Assembly: GCA_050789445.1 (NCBI GenBank)
Contig: JAILXR010000001.1
Coordinates: forward strand, 1 to 64,000
Source of the DNA: JAWSVE01 sp050789445
GTDB lineage: Bacteria > Pseudomonadota > Gammaproteobacteria > Pseudomonadales > Cellvibrionaceae
Length of the DNA: 64,000 nt
Direction of reading: 5' to 3'
In this document: in pieces, positions 38,409 to 50,989 of the stretch
Numbering within the stretch: the first letter of the stretch is position 1
How the letters are laid out: each line of letters opens with the position of its first letter
Notes under the pieces: model-generated
What the model was told of the DNA's origin: nothing
Seen by the model: the letters and a program-made list of their open reading frames with translations, nothing else
The model's database searches: none
Program-made: the position numbers and the translations under genes

Positions 38409-39590
38409 ATGAAAGAAGCAGTAATCGTATCAACAGCGCGAACACCTATTGGTAAAGCTTACCGTGGTGCTTTTAATAACACAGAATCAGCGATCTTGGG
38501 TGGTCATGCTGTTCAAGCTGCAGTGCAGCGCTCTGGGATCGATCCAGCTGAAGTGGAAGAAGTCGTATTTGGCGCTGCTCTTCAACAAGGTTGTCAGGGT
38601 GGTAACTTTGCTCGACGTGTAGCTTTAGTAGGTGGTTTGCCAGTAACAACAGCAGCGCAAAGCATGGATCGTCAGTGTTCATCAGGCTTAATGGCAATTG
38701 CTACAGCTGCGAAACAAGTGATCGTCGATGGGATGGATATTGTTGTTGGTGGTGGATTGGATTCAATTAGTCTTGTGCAAAATGACAAGATGAACGGCTA
38801 TCGCATGCAAGATCCTCGCACCATGGAAATCAAGCCTGAAGTTTTCATGCCGATGATTGATACGGCTGAAACGGTTGCAAAACGATATAACGTTAATCGT
38901 GATGTACAAGATGAATATTCATTAGAAAGTCAGCGTCGCACTGCGGCTGCTCAAGAAGCCGGAAAGTTTGACGATGAAATCGTTCCAATTACGACAACTC
39001 AAGCGATTGTTGATAAAGAAACAAAAGAAGTTTCTTATAAAGAAGTAACGCTCTCTAAAGACGAAGGTAACCGCCCAAGCACGACACTCGAAGGGTTAAA
39101 GGGTTTAAACCCAGTACGTGATGGGGGTGTAATTACGGCGGGTAACGCGAGCCAGCTTTCTGATGGCGCTTCTGCGTCAGTTATTATGGATGCGAAACTT
39201 GCTGAGCAACGGAATATTGAGCCTCTTGGTATTTATCGCGGAATGGCTGTTGCGGGAACAGAACCAGATGAAATGGGAATTGGCCCTGTGTTTGCAGTGC
39301 CTAAATTGTTGAAGCGTAATGGCTTAACAATGGATGATATTGGCTTATGGGAATTAAACGAAGCGTTTGCGGTTCAAGTTTTATATTGCCGTGACACATT
39401 AGGTATTCCGCAAGAAAACTTAAATGTAAATGGCGGTGCGATTTCAGTTGGGCATCCATATGGCATGAGTGGCGCGCGTATGGTTGGTCACGCACTTATA
39501 GAAGGCAAGCGCCGTGGTGTTAAATATGTTGTTATCACTATGTGTGTTGGCGGCGGTATGGGTGCTGCAGGTTTGTTTGAAGTTGCTTAA
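38409..39590 (+). CDS. Acetyl-CoA C-acyltransferase (thiolase)
   Basis: The 393-residue protein has all thiolase active-site blocks: the nucleophilic Cys in MDRQCSSGLMAI (residue about 89), NEAFA, the His in GHPYGMSGARM (about 350) and the second Cys in CVGGGMGAAG (about 380). It cleaves 3-oxoacyl-CoA with CoA, the last step of the cycle. It closes the rightward series that begins with the kinase and is followed by a terminator at 39649. There is no adjacent alpha subunit, although the distant fused enzyme at 26118 could work with it. Confidence 0.95.
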   Translation: MKEAVIVSTARTPIGKAYRGAFNNTESAILGGHAVQAAVQRSGIDPAEVEEVVFGAALQQGCQGGNFARRVALVGGLPVTTAAQSMDRQCSSGLMAIATAAKQVIVDGMDIVVGGGLDSISLVQNDKMNGYRMQDPRTMEIKPEVFMPMIDTAETVAKRYNVNRDVQDEYSLESQRRTAAAQEAGKFDDEIVPITTTQAIVDKETKEVSYKEVTLSKDEGNRPSTTLEGLKGLNPVRDGGVITAGNASQLSDGASASVIMDAKLAEQRNIEPLGIYRGMAVAGTEPDEMGIGPVFAVPKLLKRNGLTMDDIGLWELNEAFAVQVLYCRDTLGIPQENLNVNGGAISVGHPYGMSGARMVGHALIEGKRRGVKYVVITMCVGGGMGAAGLFEVA

Positions 39591-39648
39591 TTCTCTAGTT
39601 TTTAATTGCATATTAATCGTGTGATCGCTTATTGAGTGGTGCAGATCG

Positions 39649-39690
39649 AAAATGGCCGATTAAAAATTATTTTTATCGGCCATTTTTTTA
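39649..39690 (+). terminator. Terminator after the thiolase
   Basis: The stem aatggccgat / atcggccatt encloses an AT-rich 14-base loop and is followed by seven T. It separates the thiolase operon from the following SDR gene. Confidence 0.85.
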
Positions 39691-39717
39691 ACTTCCTAAC
39701 GATGAGAAATTTTTCTT

Positions 39718-40503
39718 ATGAAAATTCAAGGTAAAAATATTGTTATTACAGGCGGTGCTAGTGGCATCGGTCGAGGCTTAGTTAAGCGGTTTAAAGAAGA
39801 AGGTGCTGCAAATATTGTTATTGCTGATATTAATGCTGAAGAATTAAATGAATTCGCAGAAGAAATGGGTGCGACAGCTTGTTTGTGTGATGTCAGTAAA
39901 GAAAGTGATATTCAGAATTTAATATCGACAGCTGAAAGTCAATTTGGACACATTGATTTATATTGTGGAAATGCGGGAATCATGTGCCCAGGTGGATTTG
40001 AAACATCAAATAAAGATTGGGAAAGAATGTGGGGTGTTAATGTTATGGCCCATGTTTATGCGGCGCGTCATGCGTTACCGAATATGGTGAAGCGTGGGGA
40101 AGGGTATTTTTTAATTACAGCTTCAGCAGCTGGTTTATTGTCTCAAGTGGGTTCTGCCACCTATTCTGTTACAAAACATGCCGCACTTTCATTAGCTGAA
40201 TGGCTGATGATTACTCATGGCGCTGAAGGTATTAAGGTTTCTGCGTTATGCCCTCAAGCTGTAGAGTCAAAAATGACAGCCAATAGTAATGGTGGTGTAG
40301 CGGGGCAAGATGGAATGCTTAAAGCTGAAGTCGTGGCAGATTGCGTGGTGAAATGTATCGATGAAGAAAAATTTATGGTTCTTCCACATCCTGAAGTAGA
40401 AAAGTATTTCTTAAATAAAGCTAAAGATTATCAGCGTTGGATTGGGGGGATGCAAAAGCTTCAAGAACAATTTGGTTTGCCTTCTGCATTTGGAAAAAAA
40501 TAA
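39718..40503 (+). CDS. SDR-family oxidoreductase
   Basis: The 261-residue protein has TGGASGIGRGLVKR, the acidic residue in IADIN after the second strand (NAD-preferring), CGNAGIM, the catalytic Ser in ITASAAG and YSVTKHA. The C-terminal part (ALCPQAVESKM and beyond) is of the kind seen in SDRs from steroid and terpene catabolic clusters. It lies between two terminators and so is probably expressed alone. The substrate is unknown. The 14 bases taacgatgagaaat before its start also precede the phosphatase-like gene at 32087. Confidence 0.92.
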   Translation: MKIQGKNIVITGGASGIGRGLVKRFKEEGAANIVIADINAEELNEFAEEMGATACLCDVSKESDIQNLISTAESQFGHIDLYCGNAGIMCPGGFETSNKDWERMWGVNVMAHVYAARHALPNMVKRGEGYFLITASAAGLLSQVGSATYSVTKHAALSLAEWLMITHGAEGIKVSALCPQAVESKMTANSNGGVAGQDGMLKAEVVADCVVKCIDEEKFMVLPHPEVEKYFLNKAKDYQRWIGGMQKLQEQFGLPSAFGKK

Positions 40504-40520
40504 TCGTGGTTTTATCAAAA

Positions 40521-40548
40521 AAATGCTGCCATAGGCGGCATTTTTTTT
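40521..40548 (+). terminator. Terminator after the second SDR gene
   Basis: The stem aaatgctgcc / ggcggcattt with a 3-base loop and one G-T pair is followed by a run of eight T, 17 bases past the SDR stop. Confidence 0.92.
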
Positions 40549-40850
40549 GATAAAAAGAAAGCCAGGAAACTACTCAGGATTGCAAGTATCCTTTTTGCGT
40601 TCTGGCCGGCCGGTTTTACTGCTTGACTGCCCCTTGCCTTTGGTTGATCATTCAAATCTATCCTCAATAATTTTTTGTTGGGGAGGATAAAATAATAATA
40701 AATTGTTTTTCTTTATTTGTTTTTCTCAAAGTTTTCGCTTTATAGTTTTCAGGTATTCTTGATGCTAAATCTTATTCTGATTTGGCGAGTTTGCTTGTTT
40801 CATTGTTCTATGAAAGCAAAACGTAACAATATATGGAAGTGGGGTTTTAA
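40549..40850. other. Leader of the TonB receptor gene
   Basis: These 302 bases hold no gene. A short GC-rich palindrome (ggccggcc at 40604-40611) stands out in AT-rich DNA. No cobalamin riboswitch box or clear -35/-10 pair could be seen. Confidence 0.5.
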
Positions 40851-43322
40851 ATGAGTTTTCATAATAAAAATTGTTTTAAAGTGGCTTCGTTTTTGGCGGC
40901 AGGTTTGTCTTTTCAGGCAGCTGCACAAATTGAAGAAATTGTAATTACATCAGAAAAAAGAGAGTCGAATGTTCAAGATACTCCCATCGCGGTGAGCGCC
41001 TTTTCTGGCGAAGCGTTAGAAACCGCAGGCATCGACGATGCGTTAGATATTCAGTTTTCTGTGCCAAATGTTGTGTTTTCGAAAGGTAATTTTACTGGCG
41101 CTAATATGGCAATTCGCGGCATCGGTAATTCAGCTGTTGGCGTTTCCTCTGATAGCGGTGCAGGTGTTCACGTTAATGGTGTTTACCTTAATTCACCAAG
41201 AATTTTTGAAACAGAATTTTTTGATGTGGAACGTGTGGAAATGTTGCGTGGGCCGCAAGGTACTTTGTATGGTCGAAACACAACAGCAGGTGTTGTGAAT
41301 GTCATTACGGCAAAACCTGATGATGAGTTTGGTGCCGATATTGGAATAACCTTAGGTAATTACGATACGGTCAAATTAAAAGGTATGGTTAATTTCCCGA
41401 TAACAGATGCTATTTCACAGCGTTTCGCCGCATTCTCTCTAAATAGAGATGGTTACATCGATAACATTTACACCGGTAATGATATTGATGACAGAGACAT
41501 GTATGCCTTTAGAAGTACAACCGCGTTTACGTTTAGTGACACGCTTGATGCAACACTCATGCTTTCAAAGTTCAGAGAAGACGATAACCGAAGTCGTGTG
41601 AGTAAGCAGCAATGTACAACTGATCCCGATGGGGTTTTAGGTTGTCTTCCCGATAGTTTGGGTTTTGATGTGTGGAATGGTTCTGCCGGTGTAACTGCTG
41701 GCGTTAACGATTTTATTTTAGGGCAGCCGCCAATTAATGCGCCTTTAATTCCGGTTGGAACAAACGAATATGCTAACTCAGTTAACCCTGCTGATTTTAG
41801 AAAGGTCAATGCTGATTTTGATCCGCAATATTTTGTGGAAGAGACGATAGCCTCGTTAGAATTTAATTGGCAATTGGACGATTTAACGTTCACGTCTTTA
41901 ACCGCATACAGTAACGCTTATGTGAACTCCAAGACAGATTATGATTGGACTGTCCCAAGTGTGCCATTTAATTATCCTGTTGTTGGCTATTTCAATGGCG
42001 TAGAGCGTGTGAATGCAACCTTCGATTCGCCTACAGATGAGTCTTCTGATGACAGTGAGCAGTTCAGTCAAGAGTTTCGCGTAGTGTCTGAATCGGATGG
42101 AATGTTTAATTACACGTTAGGTTTGTTTGCTATGCAATTCGAAGCAGATAATCACTACATTGTGTATTTCCCAGTTGGTTACCAATTTGGTCAATTTGCA
42201 GGTATTCCCGAGCACCAATCCGTTTTCGATAATCACAATAAGGGGTATAAAGTATCGACTTGGGCTTTATTTGGTGAGGGTTACTGGGATCTTTCTGATA
42301 GCACGAAGTTAACGGTTGGCCTTCGTTATACTGATGAAGCAAAGGAAATTCTTGGTCGGCAATATTATTTAACTTTTAAGGCGAGCACGACAGATCCATT
42401 CATTGAGCAAGAAGAGGATTGGCAAGAAGTTACTGGTAAAATTGGTCTAGATTGGAATGTCACTGATGATGTTATGCTGTATTCGACGTTGGCTCGAGGA
42501 TACAAGGGCGGTGGTTTTAATCCGCCAGGAAATACTTCATTTCCAAGTTCTTTTGACCCTGAATATATTAATTCTTTAGAGTTGGGCGTTAAGAGCTCGC
42601 TTTTTGAATCGCGCGTCCAAGCAAATTTAAGTGCTTTCTATTACGACTATGAAGGCTTACAAATTTCTAAAATTGTTTCTCAAACATCAATTAATGAAAA
42701 CGTGGATGCAACGATTCAAGGTGTCGAAGCAGAATTTTTATTCGCTCCAAATGAAAGTTGGTTATTCGGTTTGAATTTGGCTTATCTTGATGCTGAGATT
42801 GGCGATGTACAAACATTTGATCCAACGGATCCTGCTCAGACTGGAAGTGCACTGGGCGTGATTTCTATCTTTGGTGACAATTGTCTTCCTCCTCCTGCGA
42901 CCGATCCAAACACCGGCTTCCCAACTTGTACGGGTGCAAATTCTGGTGTTGATATTGACTTAGAAGGCAATCAATTGCCAAATGCGCCAGAGTTTAGCGT
43001 CAATGCTAATGTTGAATATACGCATGATTTTAGCTCGGGTTATTCTCTGTCTGGCCGTCTTCAGTATTACTGGCAGGATGAGTTCTACTCAAGAATATTT
43101 AACGCTAAGAAAGATGAGATCGATTCTTGGGGTGTCTTAGATGCTCAAATTACTTTGGCGAATCCAACAGGGCTTTGGTCTTTGCAGGCTTGGGTGAAAA
43201 ACATCAAAAATGATGATTTTGTTACGGGGCATTACACGACAGACGCTACGTCAGGTTTGTTTACAAATGTGTTCGTGCTTGAGCCAAGAACTGCTGGTTT
43301 GACTCTAGATTTTAGCTTTTAA
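40851..43322 (+). CDS. TonB-dependent outer-membrane receptor
   Basis: The 823-residue product has a signal peptide (to SFQAAAQ, residue about 25), a TonB-box-like IEEIVITSEKR, a plug domain with MAIRGIGNS and the block VEMLRGPQGTLYGRNTTAGVVNV, and a C-terminal 22-strand barrel region ending in the aromatic terminus TLDFSF. This branch of receptors (with DTPIAVSAFSGE) is common in marine bacteria beside lipid, steroid and aromatic catabolic genes and takes up hydrophobic or large substrates. It lies at the end of the acyl-CoA region with its own promoter space and a strong terminator. The imported compound is unknown. Confidence 0.94.
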   Translation: MSFHNKNCFKVASFLAAGLSFQAAAQIEEIVITSEKRESNVQDTPIAVSAFSGEALETAGIDDALDIQFSVPNVVFSKGNFTGANMAIRGIGNSAVGVSSDSGAGVHVNGVYLNSPRIFETEFFDVERVEMLRGPQGTLYGRNTTAGVVNVITAKPDDEFGADIGITLGNYDTVKLKGMVNFPITDAISQRFAAFSLNRDGYIDNIYTGNDIDDRDMYAFRSTTAFTFSDTLDATLMLSKFREDDNRSRVSKQQCTTDPDGVLGCLPDSLGFDVWNGSAGVTAGVNDFILGQPPINAPLIPVGTNEYANSVNPADFRKVNADFDPQYFVEETIASLEFNWQLDDLTFTSLTAYSNAYVNSKTDYDWTVPSVPFNYPVVGYFNGVERVNATFDSPTDESSDDSEQFSQEFRVVSESDGMFNYTLGLFAMQFEADNHYIVYFPVGYQFGQFAGIPEHQSVFDNHNKGYKVSTWALFGEGYWDLSDSTKLTVGLRYTDEAKEILGRQYYLTFKASTTDPFIEQEEDWQEVTGKIGLDWNVTDDVMLYSTLARGYKGGGFNPPGNTSFPSSFDPEYINSLELGVKSSLFESRVQANLSAFYYDYEGLQISKIVSQTSINENVDATIQGVEAEFLFAPNESWLFGLNLAYLDAEIGDVQTFDPTDPAQTGSALGVISIFGDNCLPPPATDPNTGFPTCTGANSGVDIDLEGNQLPNAPEFSVNANVEYTHDFSSGYSLSGRLQYYWQDEFYSRIFNAKKDEIDSWGVLDAQITLANPTGLWSLQAWVKNIKNDDFVTGHYTTDATSGLFTNVFVLEPRTAGLTLDFSF

Positions 43323-43340
43323 AAATTAACTGATAAGTAA

Positions 43341-43378
43341 ACACAAAAAAGCCGAGGAATTTCTCGGCTTTTTTGTGT
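43341..43378 (+). terminator. Terminator of the TonB receptor gene
   Basis: A 16-bp perfect stem (acacaaaaaagccgag with its complement) and a 6-base loop include a long T run on the 3' side. Confidence 0.95.
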
Positions 43379-43488
43379 GTCGGAGGTCCTGTATTGAACT
43401 GCTTGTGCTCGCGCATATCTTAGGTGCTGTTTCTGGTGTAAGCTTTTCGTACATTGTTTTGGAAAATCATTTTTTGCAGATAAATTTT

Positions 43489-44298
43489 ATGGTTGATTTA
43501 GATAAAGATACAGGTGGTAAGTCGCATCAGGTTGGAGAGGAAGAATTTGTTCTTCCCATAGATGATCATGTTGAAGAAGTTAAAGAAAATGGAGAGACAG
43601 TTCGCCGTCGTGGGATTTTTTTGCTTCCCAACTTGATAACGACAGCCGCTCTGTTTAGCGGTTTTTATGCAATCGTTGCAGGCATGCATGGTGATTTTGA
43701 GAATGCTGCAGTGGCTATTTTTGCGGCTATGGTTTTCGATGGCCTAGATGGCAGGGTAGCTAGGATGACCAATACCTCTAGTGCATTTGGAGTTGAGTAC
43801 GATAGCTTGTCGGATATGGTGTCATTTGGTCTGGCTCCAGCCCTAGTCATGTTTAATTGGGCGCTAGTTCCTCTGGGTAAGTATGGGTGGGCTGCATCCT
43901 TTGCTTTTGCTGCGTGCGCCGCATTACGTTTGGCTAGGTTTAATACACAAGTAGGGATTATTGATAATCGTTTTTTTGTCGGCTTATCTAGTCCGGCAGC
44001 TGCCGCCGTTGTTGCAGGTACCGTTTGGGTGGGCTCAGAAATTGCTGTTGGCTTTGAGCTTTCAATCTTGTGTGGCTTTTTAACTCTTTGTGCAGGCTTA
44101 TTAATGGTCTCGAATATTAAGTATCAAAGTTTTAAGGGGTTGGATTTAAAAGGAAGGGTTCCTTTTGTGGTTCTTCTTGTTGCTGTTCTAATTTTTGTGG
44201 TGGTGGCAAGTAATCCTTCAGTGATGCTTTTACTGTTGGCTGCCACTTATGCTGCTTCAGGTCCTGTGGCCTGGGTCTGGCGTTTGTTTAAGAAGTAG
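43489..44298 (+). CDS. pssA: CDP-diacylglycerol--serine O-phosphatidyltransferase
   Basis: The start at 43489 (MVDLDKDTGG) is chosen because a longer frame from 43375 overlaps the preceding terminator and its extra residues do not look conserved. The roughly 269-residue product has the CDP-alcohol phosphotransferase signature DGLDGRVARMTNTSSAFG followed by YDSLSDMVSFG. Six to eight hydrophobic membrane segments follow. It makes phosphatidylserine from CDP-diacylglycerol and serine, the route to phosphatidylethanolamine. It lies immediately upstream of the rRNA operon on the same strand without a clear terminator. Confidence 0.92.
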   Translation: MVDLDKDTGGKSHQVGEEEFVLPIDDHVEEVKENGETVRRRGIFLLPNLITTAALFSGFYAIVAGMHGDFENAAVAIFAAMVFDGLDGRVARMTNTSSAFGVEYDSLSDMVSFGLAPALVMFNWALVPLGKYGWAASFAFAACAALRLARFNTQVGIIDNRFFVGLSSPAAAAVVAGTVWVGSEIAVGFELSILCGFLTLCAGLLMVSNIKYQSFKGLDLKGRVPFVVLLVAVLIFVVVASNPSVMLLLLAATYAASGPVAWVWRLFKK

Positions 44299-44623
44299 TC
44301 TGGTTGAGAAGCGTTTGAGCGTCGTTTTGGCTGATTTTTTTGTTCTAGGAATTAAATTTCTTATATTGTCATATTCTTGAAATTACTTGTTGCTAACGGA
44401 AGTTAGATGCGTATAATGCGCTCCTCGGTTGAGGCATAGCCCCCAACTAGCTGTTTAACAAAACGATCAAGCAAAGCGTGTGGGCGCTTGCAGGATAGGC
44501 TAAAGAACGAAAGAACCTATCAAAGCAAGTGTCCTAAAATTTATTTTAAGTCAGTTGACTTTGAGCAAGAAATTAGAGGCTTTGATGTACTGTCTTCGGG
44601 CAGATAAAGCTTCGCAACTTTTC
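44299..44623 (+). promoter_or_regulatory. rRNA operon promoter and leader
   Basis: A good sigma-70 promoter is visible: TTGCTA at 44390-44395, a 16-base spacer and TATAAT at 44412-44417, followed by a GC-rich discriminator (gcgctcct), as expected for stringently controlled rRNA promoters. The leader contains a boxA-like element and no open reading frame. Confidence 0.75.
44451..44464 (+). promoter_or_regulatory. boxA-like antitermination site, 16S leader
   Basis: The sequence ctgtttaacaaaac resembles the boxA consensus TGCTCTTTAACAA bound by NusB/NusE. A near copy occurs before the 23S gene. Confidence 0.65.
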
Positions 44624-46156
<1,533 letters not shown>

Positions 46157-46253
46157 AACGATACTTTACCTGTTCTGTAAACGCTCACACGCATTGCTTG
46201 ATCAATTTTCAATAACTTCTAATGAGGTTGTTGGAGATGGCCGTGTTCGCCAT

Positions 46254-46330
<77 letters not shown>

Positions 46331-46347
46331 ACTACTTGAGAAAATAC

Positions 46348-46423
46348 GGGGCTATAGCTCAGCTGGGAGAGCGCTTGGTTTGCATCCAAGAGGTCTGCGG
46401 TTCGATCCCGCATAGCTCCACCA
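46348..46423 (+). tRNA. tRNA-Ala (UGC)
   Basis: A 76-base cloverleaf has acceptor GGGGCTA pairing TAGCTCC, anticodon TGC in the loop TTTGCAT, T loop GTTCGATCC and an encoded CCA. It follows tRNA-Ile by 17 bases. Confidence 0.97.
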
Positions 46424-46819
46424 ATTTCTACTGTTCTGTACAGTCTTTAGAAATGAGAAATAAACTGTTTTATCATTGTTGTTCATGATGAAGACATTTT
46501 ATTTCTGGTTTTTAATCAGTCATTACCCTTAGCGGTATTGAGTTGTTTAACAAAATGGCAAAGTTTTAAGTTGTAATACTGCTGATTAATGGCAAGTGTG
46601 CTTATCACGAATCAGTGAGTAGGACGAAGGCATACTAGTGAAAGCTAGAATGTTGGATGACTGCGCACGATTCTAACAAGCACACCTGTCCGGTGAATCA
46701 CAATCATGTTGCAAAAAAGAGATACCCGTTGTGATTATCAAAGCGACACAGAATAGCGTGTAGTGAGATATGAACGACACTATCATTTGTAATAAGTCGT
46801 ACAGTCGTTTGAATTATAT
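46424..46819 (+). other. tRNA-Ala to 23S spacer with boxA-like site
   Basis: This spacer has no gene. A boxA-like gttgtttaacaaaa lies at about 46543-46556 and the rest should hold the pairing stems cut by RNase III. Confidence 0.65.
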
Positions 46820-49706
<2,887 letters not shown>

Positions 49707-49874
49707 ATAATTGAGATGATTGTATGACGATTGTGACGGACAGTGTGCTTGAATGACATTGCCATTGAGAAACAGTAGAACAACTTAAATCATTGCCAAA
49801 TTTGTGTTGAGATTGAAAAGTCTCTATCAGATACGAAAGTACTGATACTAGCGATTGCTAGAGCAAACCAGTTT

Positions 49875-49993
49875 GCCTGACGACCATAGCGAGTTGGAAC
49901 CACCTGATCCCATCTCGAACTCAGAAGTGAAACGACTTAGCGCCGATGGTAGTGTGGGGTTTCCCCATGTGAGAGTAGGACATCGTCAGGCTT
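49875..49993 (+). rRNA. rrf: 5S ribosomal RNA
   Basis: The gene starts tgcctgacga, its 3' end cgtcaggc pairs with that start, and the conserved internal blocks gaactcagaagtgaaacg and gatggtagtgtggggt are present. About 118 bases long, it is the last RNA of the operon. Confidence 0.97.
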
Positions 49994-50000
49994 TAATACC

Positions 50001-50038
50001 AAAAACCCCGTGTAGATAAATCTGCACGGGGTTTTTTT
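50001..50038. terminator. rRNA operon terminator, also usable by the leftward regulator
   Basis: The stem aaccccgtgtaga / tctgcacggggtt with loop taaa is flanked by A and T runs. It lies between the 5S gene and the convergent response-regulator gene. Confidence 0.93.
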
Positions 50039-50098
50039 ATGTGTGATGGATTTATAGGTTCTGCTGAGGCTGAGGAGAGCGGGAGAGTTTGATACACA

Positions 50099-50989
50099 TT
50101 AATGATTTAGAAGCTGTAGTGATGCCGACGCAGCTGAAGTCCGGTTCTCAACGCCTAATTTCTTATATACTTGCTCCAAATGTTTATTCACGGTTCTTGG
50201 GCTTAGCGATAGAATTTGTGCGATGTCTTGATTGGATTTTCCTTTTGATAACCAAATTAAAACCTCTGCTTCTCTTCGCGTTACGTTAAATTCTTTTTGT
50301 AGTTTTTCTCTATTTTTCTCTTCGTTATCTTCAACTAATCTCAATAAAAACTCTCCTGGCGCAGTTTGTCTAAGATAGCGTATTTGAGTATTTTGCGGAT
50401 CGTCTTTGAGTGTTAAATGACTATTTTTAATTGGATTTCTTTCTAACCACTTTCTTAGTTGATTTGATATTTTTTCTGTAATTGATGAAGAGTTTAATAG
50501 TTTTTTAGCAGCTTCAGTGGACCATAATATTTGTCCGTTAATGTCGGATGAAAAGGTTAATTGTCCAATTTCATTTAATGCGCTGCGAGCGCCTCTTGTT
50601 ATTCTAGAGTTGCTCAGGTGTACGCGAATTCTGGCAAATAATTCATCTAGTTGGATTGGCTTGTTGATGTAATCTACTCCACCAGACTCGAGTCCTTCTA
50701 CAACATGTTCTGTGTCACTTAGACCGGTCATGAATATGACTGGGATATCAGACAGCTCTGAATTCTTTTTAATTTTTTTACAGGTTTCAAAACCATTTAG
50801 ATTAGGCATTATTGCATCAAGGAGAATAATGTCCGGGATCATTTTTCCTGCAATTGATAAAGCTTGCACGCCATCCATCGCAATTAAGACAGTAAAACCT
50901 GCTTTCGTTAAGGCTGTGTTTAATATTCCCAAAGAATCTGGTGAGTCATCGGCAATTAAAACAATTCCGTGATTGTTGTTATCAATCAT
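50099..50989 (-). CDS. LuxR-type response regulator paired with the permease-kinase
   Basis: The 296-residue protein has a receiver domain (residues 8-125) with acidic pocket ADDS, phospho-acceptor D58 and K110, a short PAS-like middle part (about 140-215), and a LuxR/NarL HTH (about 232-292, with TRREAEVLIWLSKGKSNQDIAQIL and VNKHLEQVYKKLGV). Its start overlaps the stop of the kinase gene by 8 bases, so the two are translationally coupled. It should bind DNA when phosphorylated by that kinase. The divergent amide/urea transport operon is the likely target. Confidence 0.93.
   Translation of the reverse strand: MIDNNNHGIVLIADDSPDSLGILNTALTKAGFTVLIAMDGVQALSIAGKMIPDIILLDAIMPNLNGFETCKKIKKNSELSDIPVIFMTGLSDTEHVVEGLESGGVDYINKPIQLDELFARIRVHLSNSRITRGARSALNEIGQLTFSSDINGQILWSTEAAKKLLNSSSITEKISNQLRKWLERNPIKNSHLTLKDDPQNTQIRYLRQTAPGEFLLRLVEDNEEKNREKLQKEFNVTRREAEVLIWLSKGKSNQDIAQILSLSPRTVNKHLEQVYKKLGVENRTSAASASLQLLNH

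Noticed and set aside
40549..40850. Possible cobalamin riboswitch before the TonB receptor
   Set aside because: No B12-box-like sequence was found and the receptor is not of the BtuB type.
43375..43488. Longer N-terminus for the phosphatidylserine synthase
   Set aside because: It would start inside the terminator of the TonB receptor gene and adds residues unlike the family.
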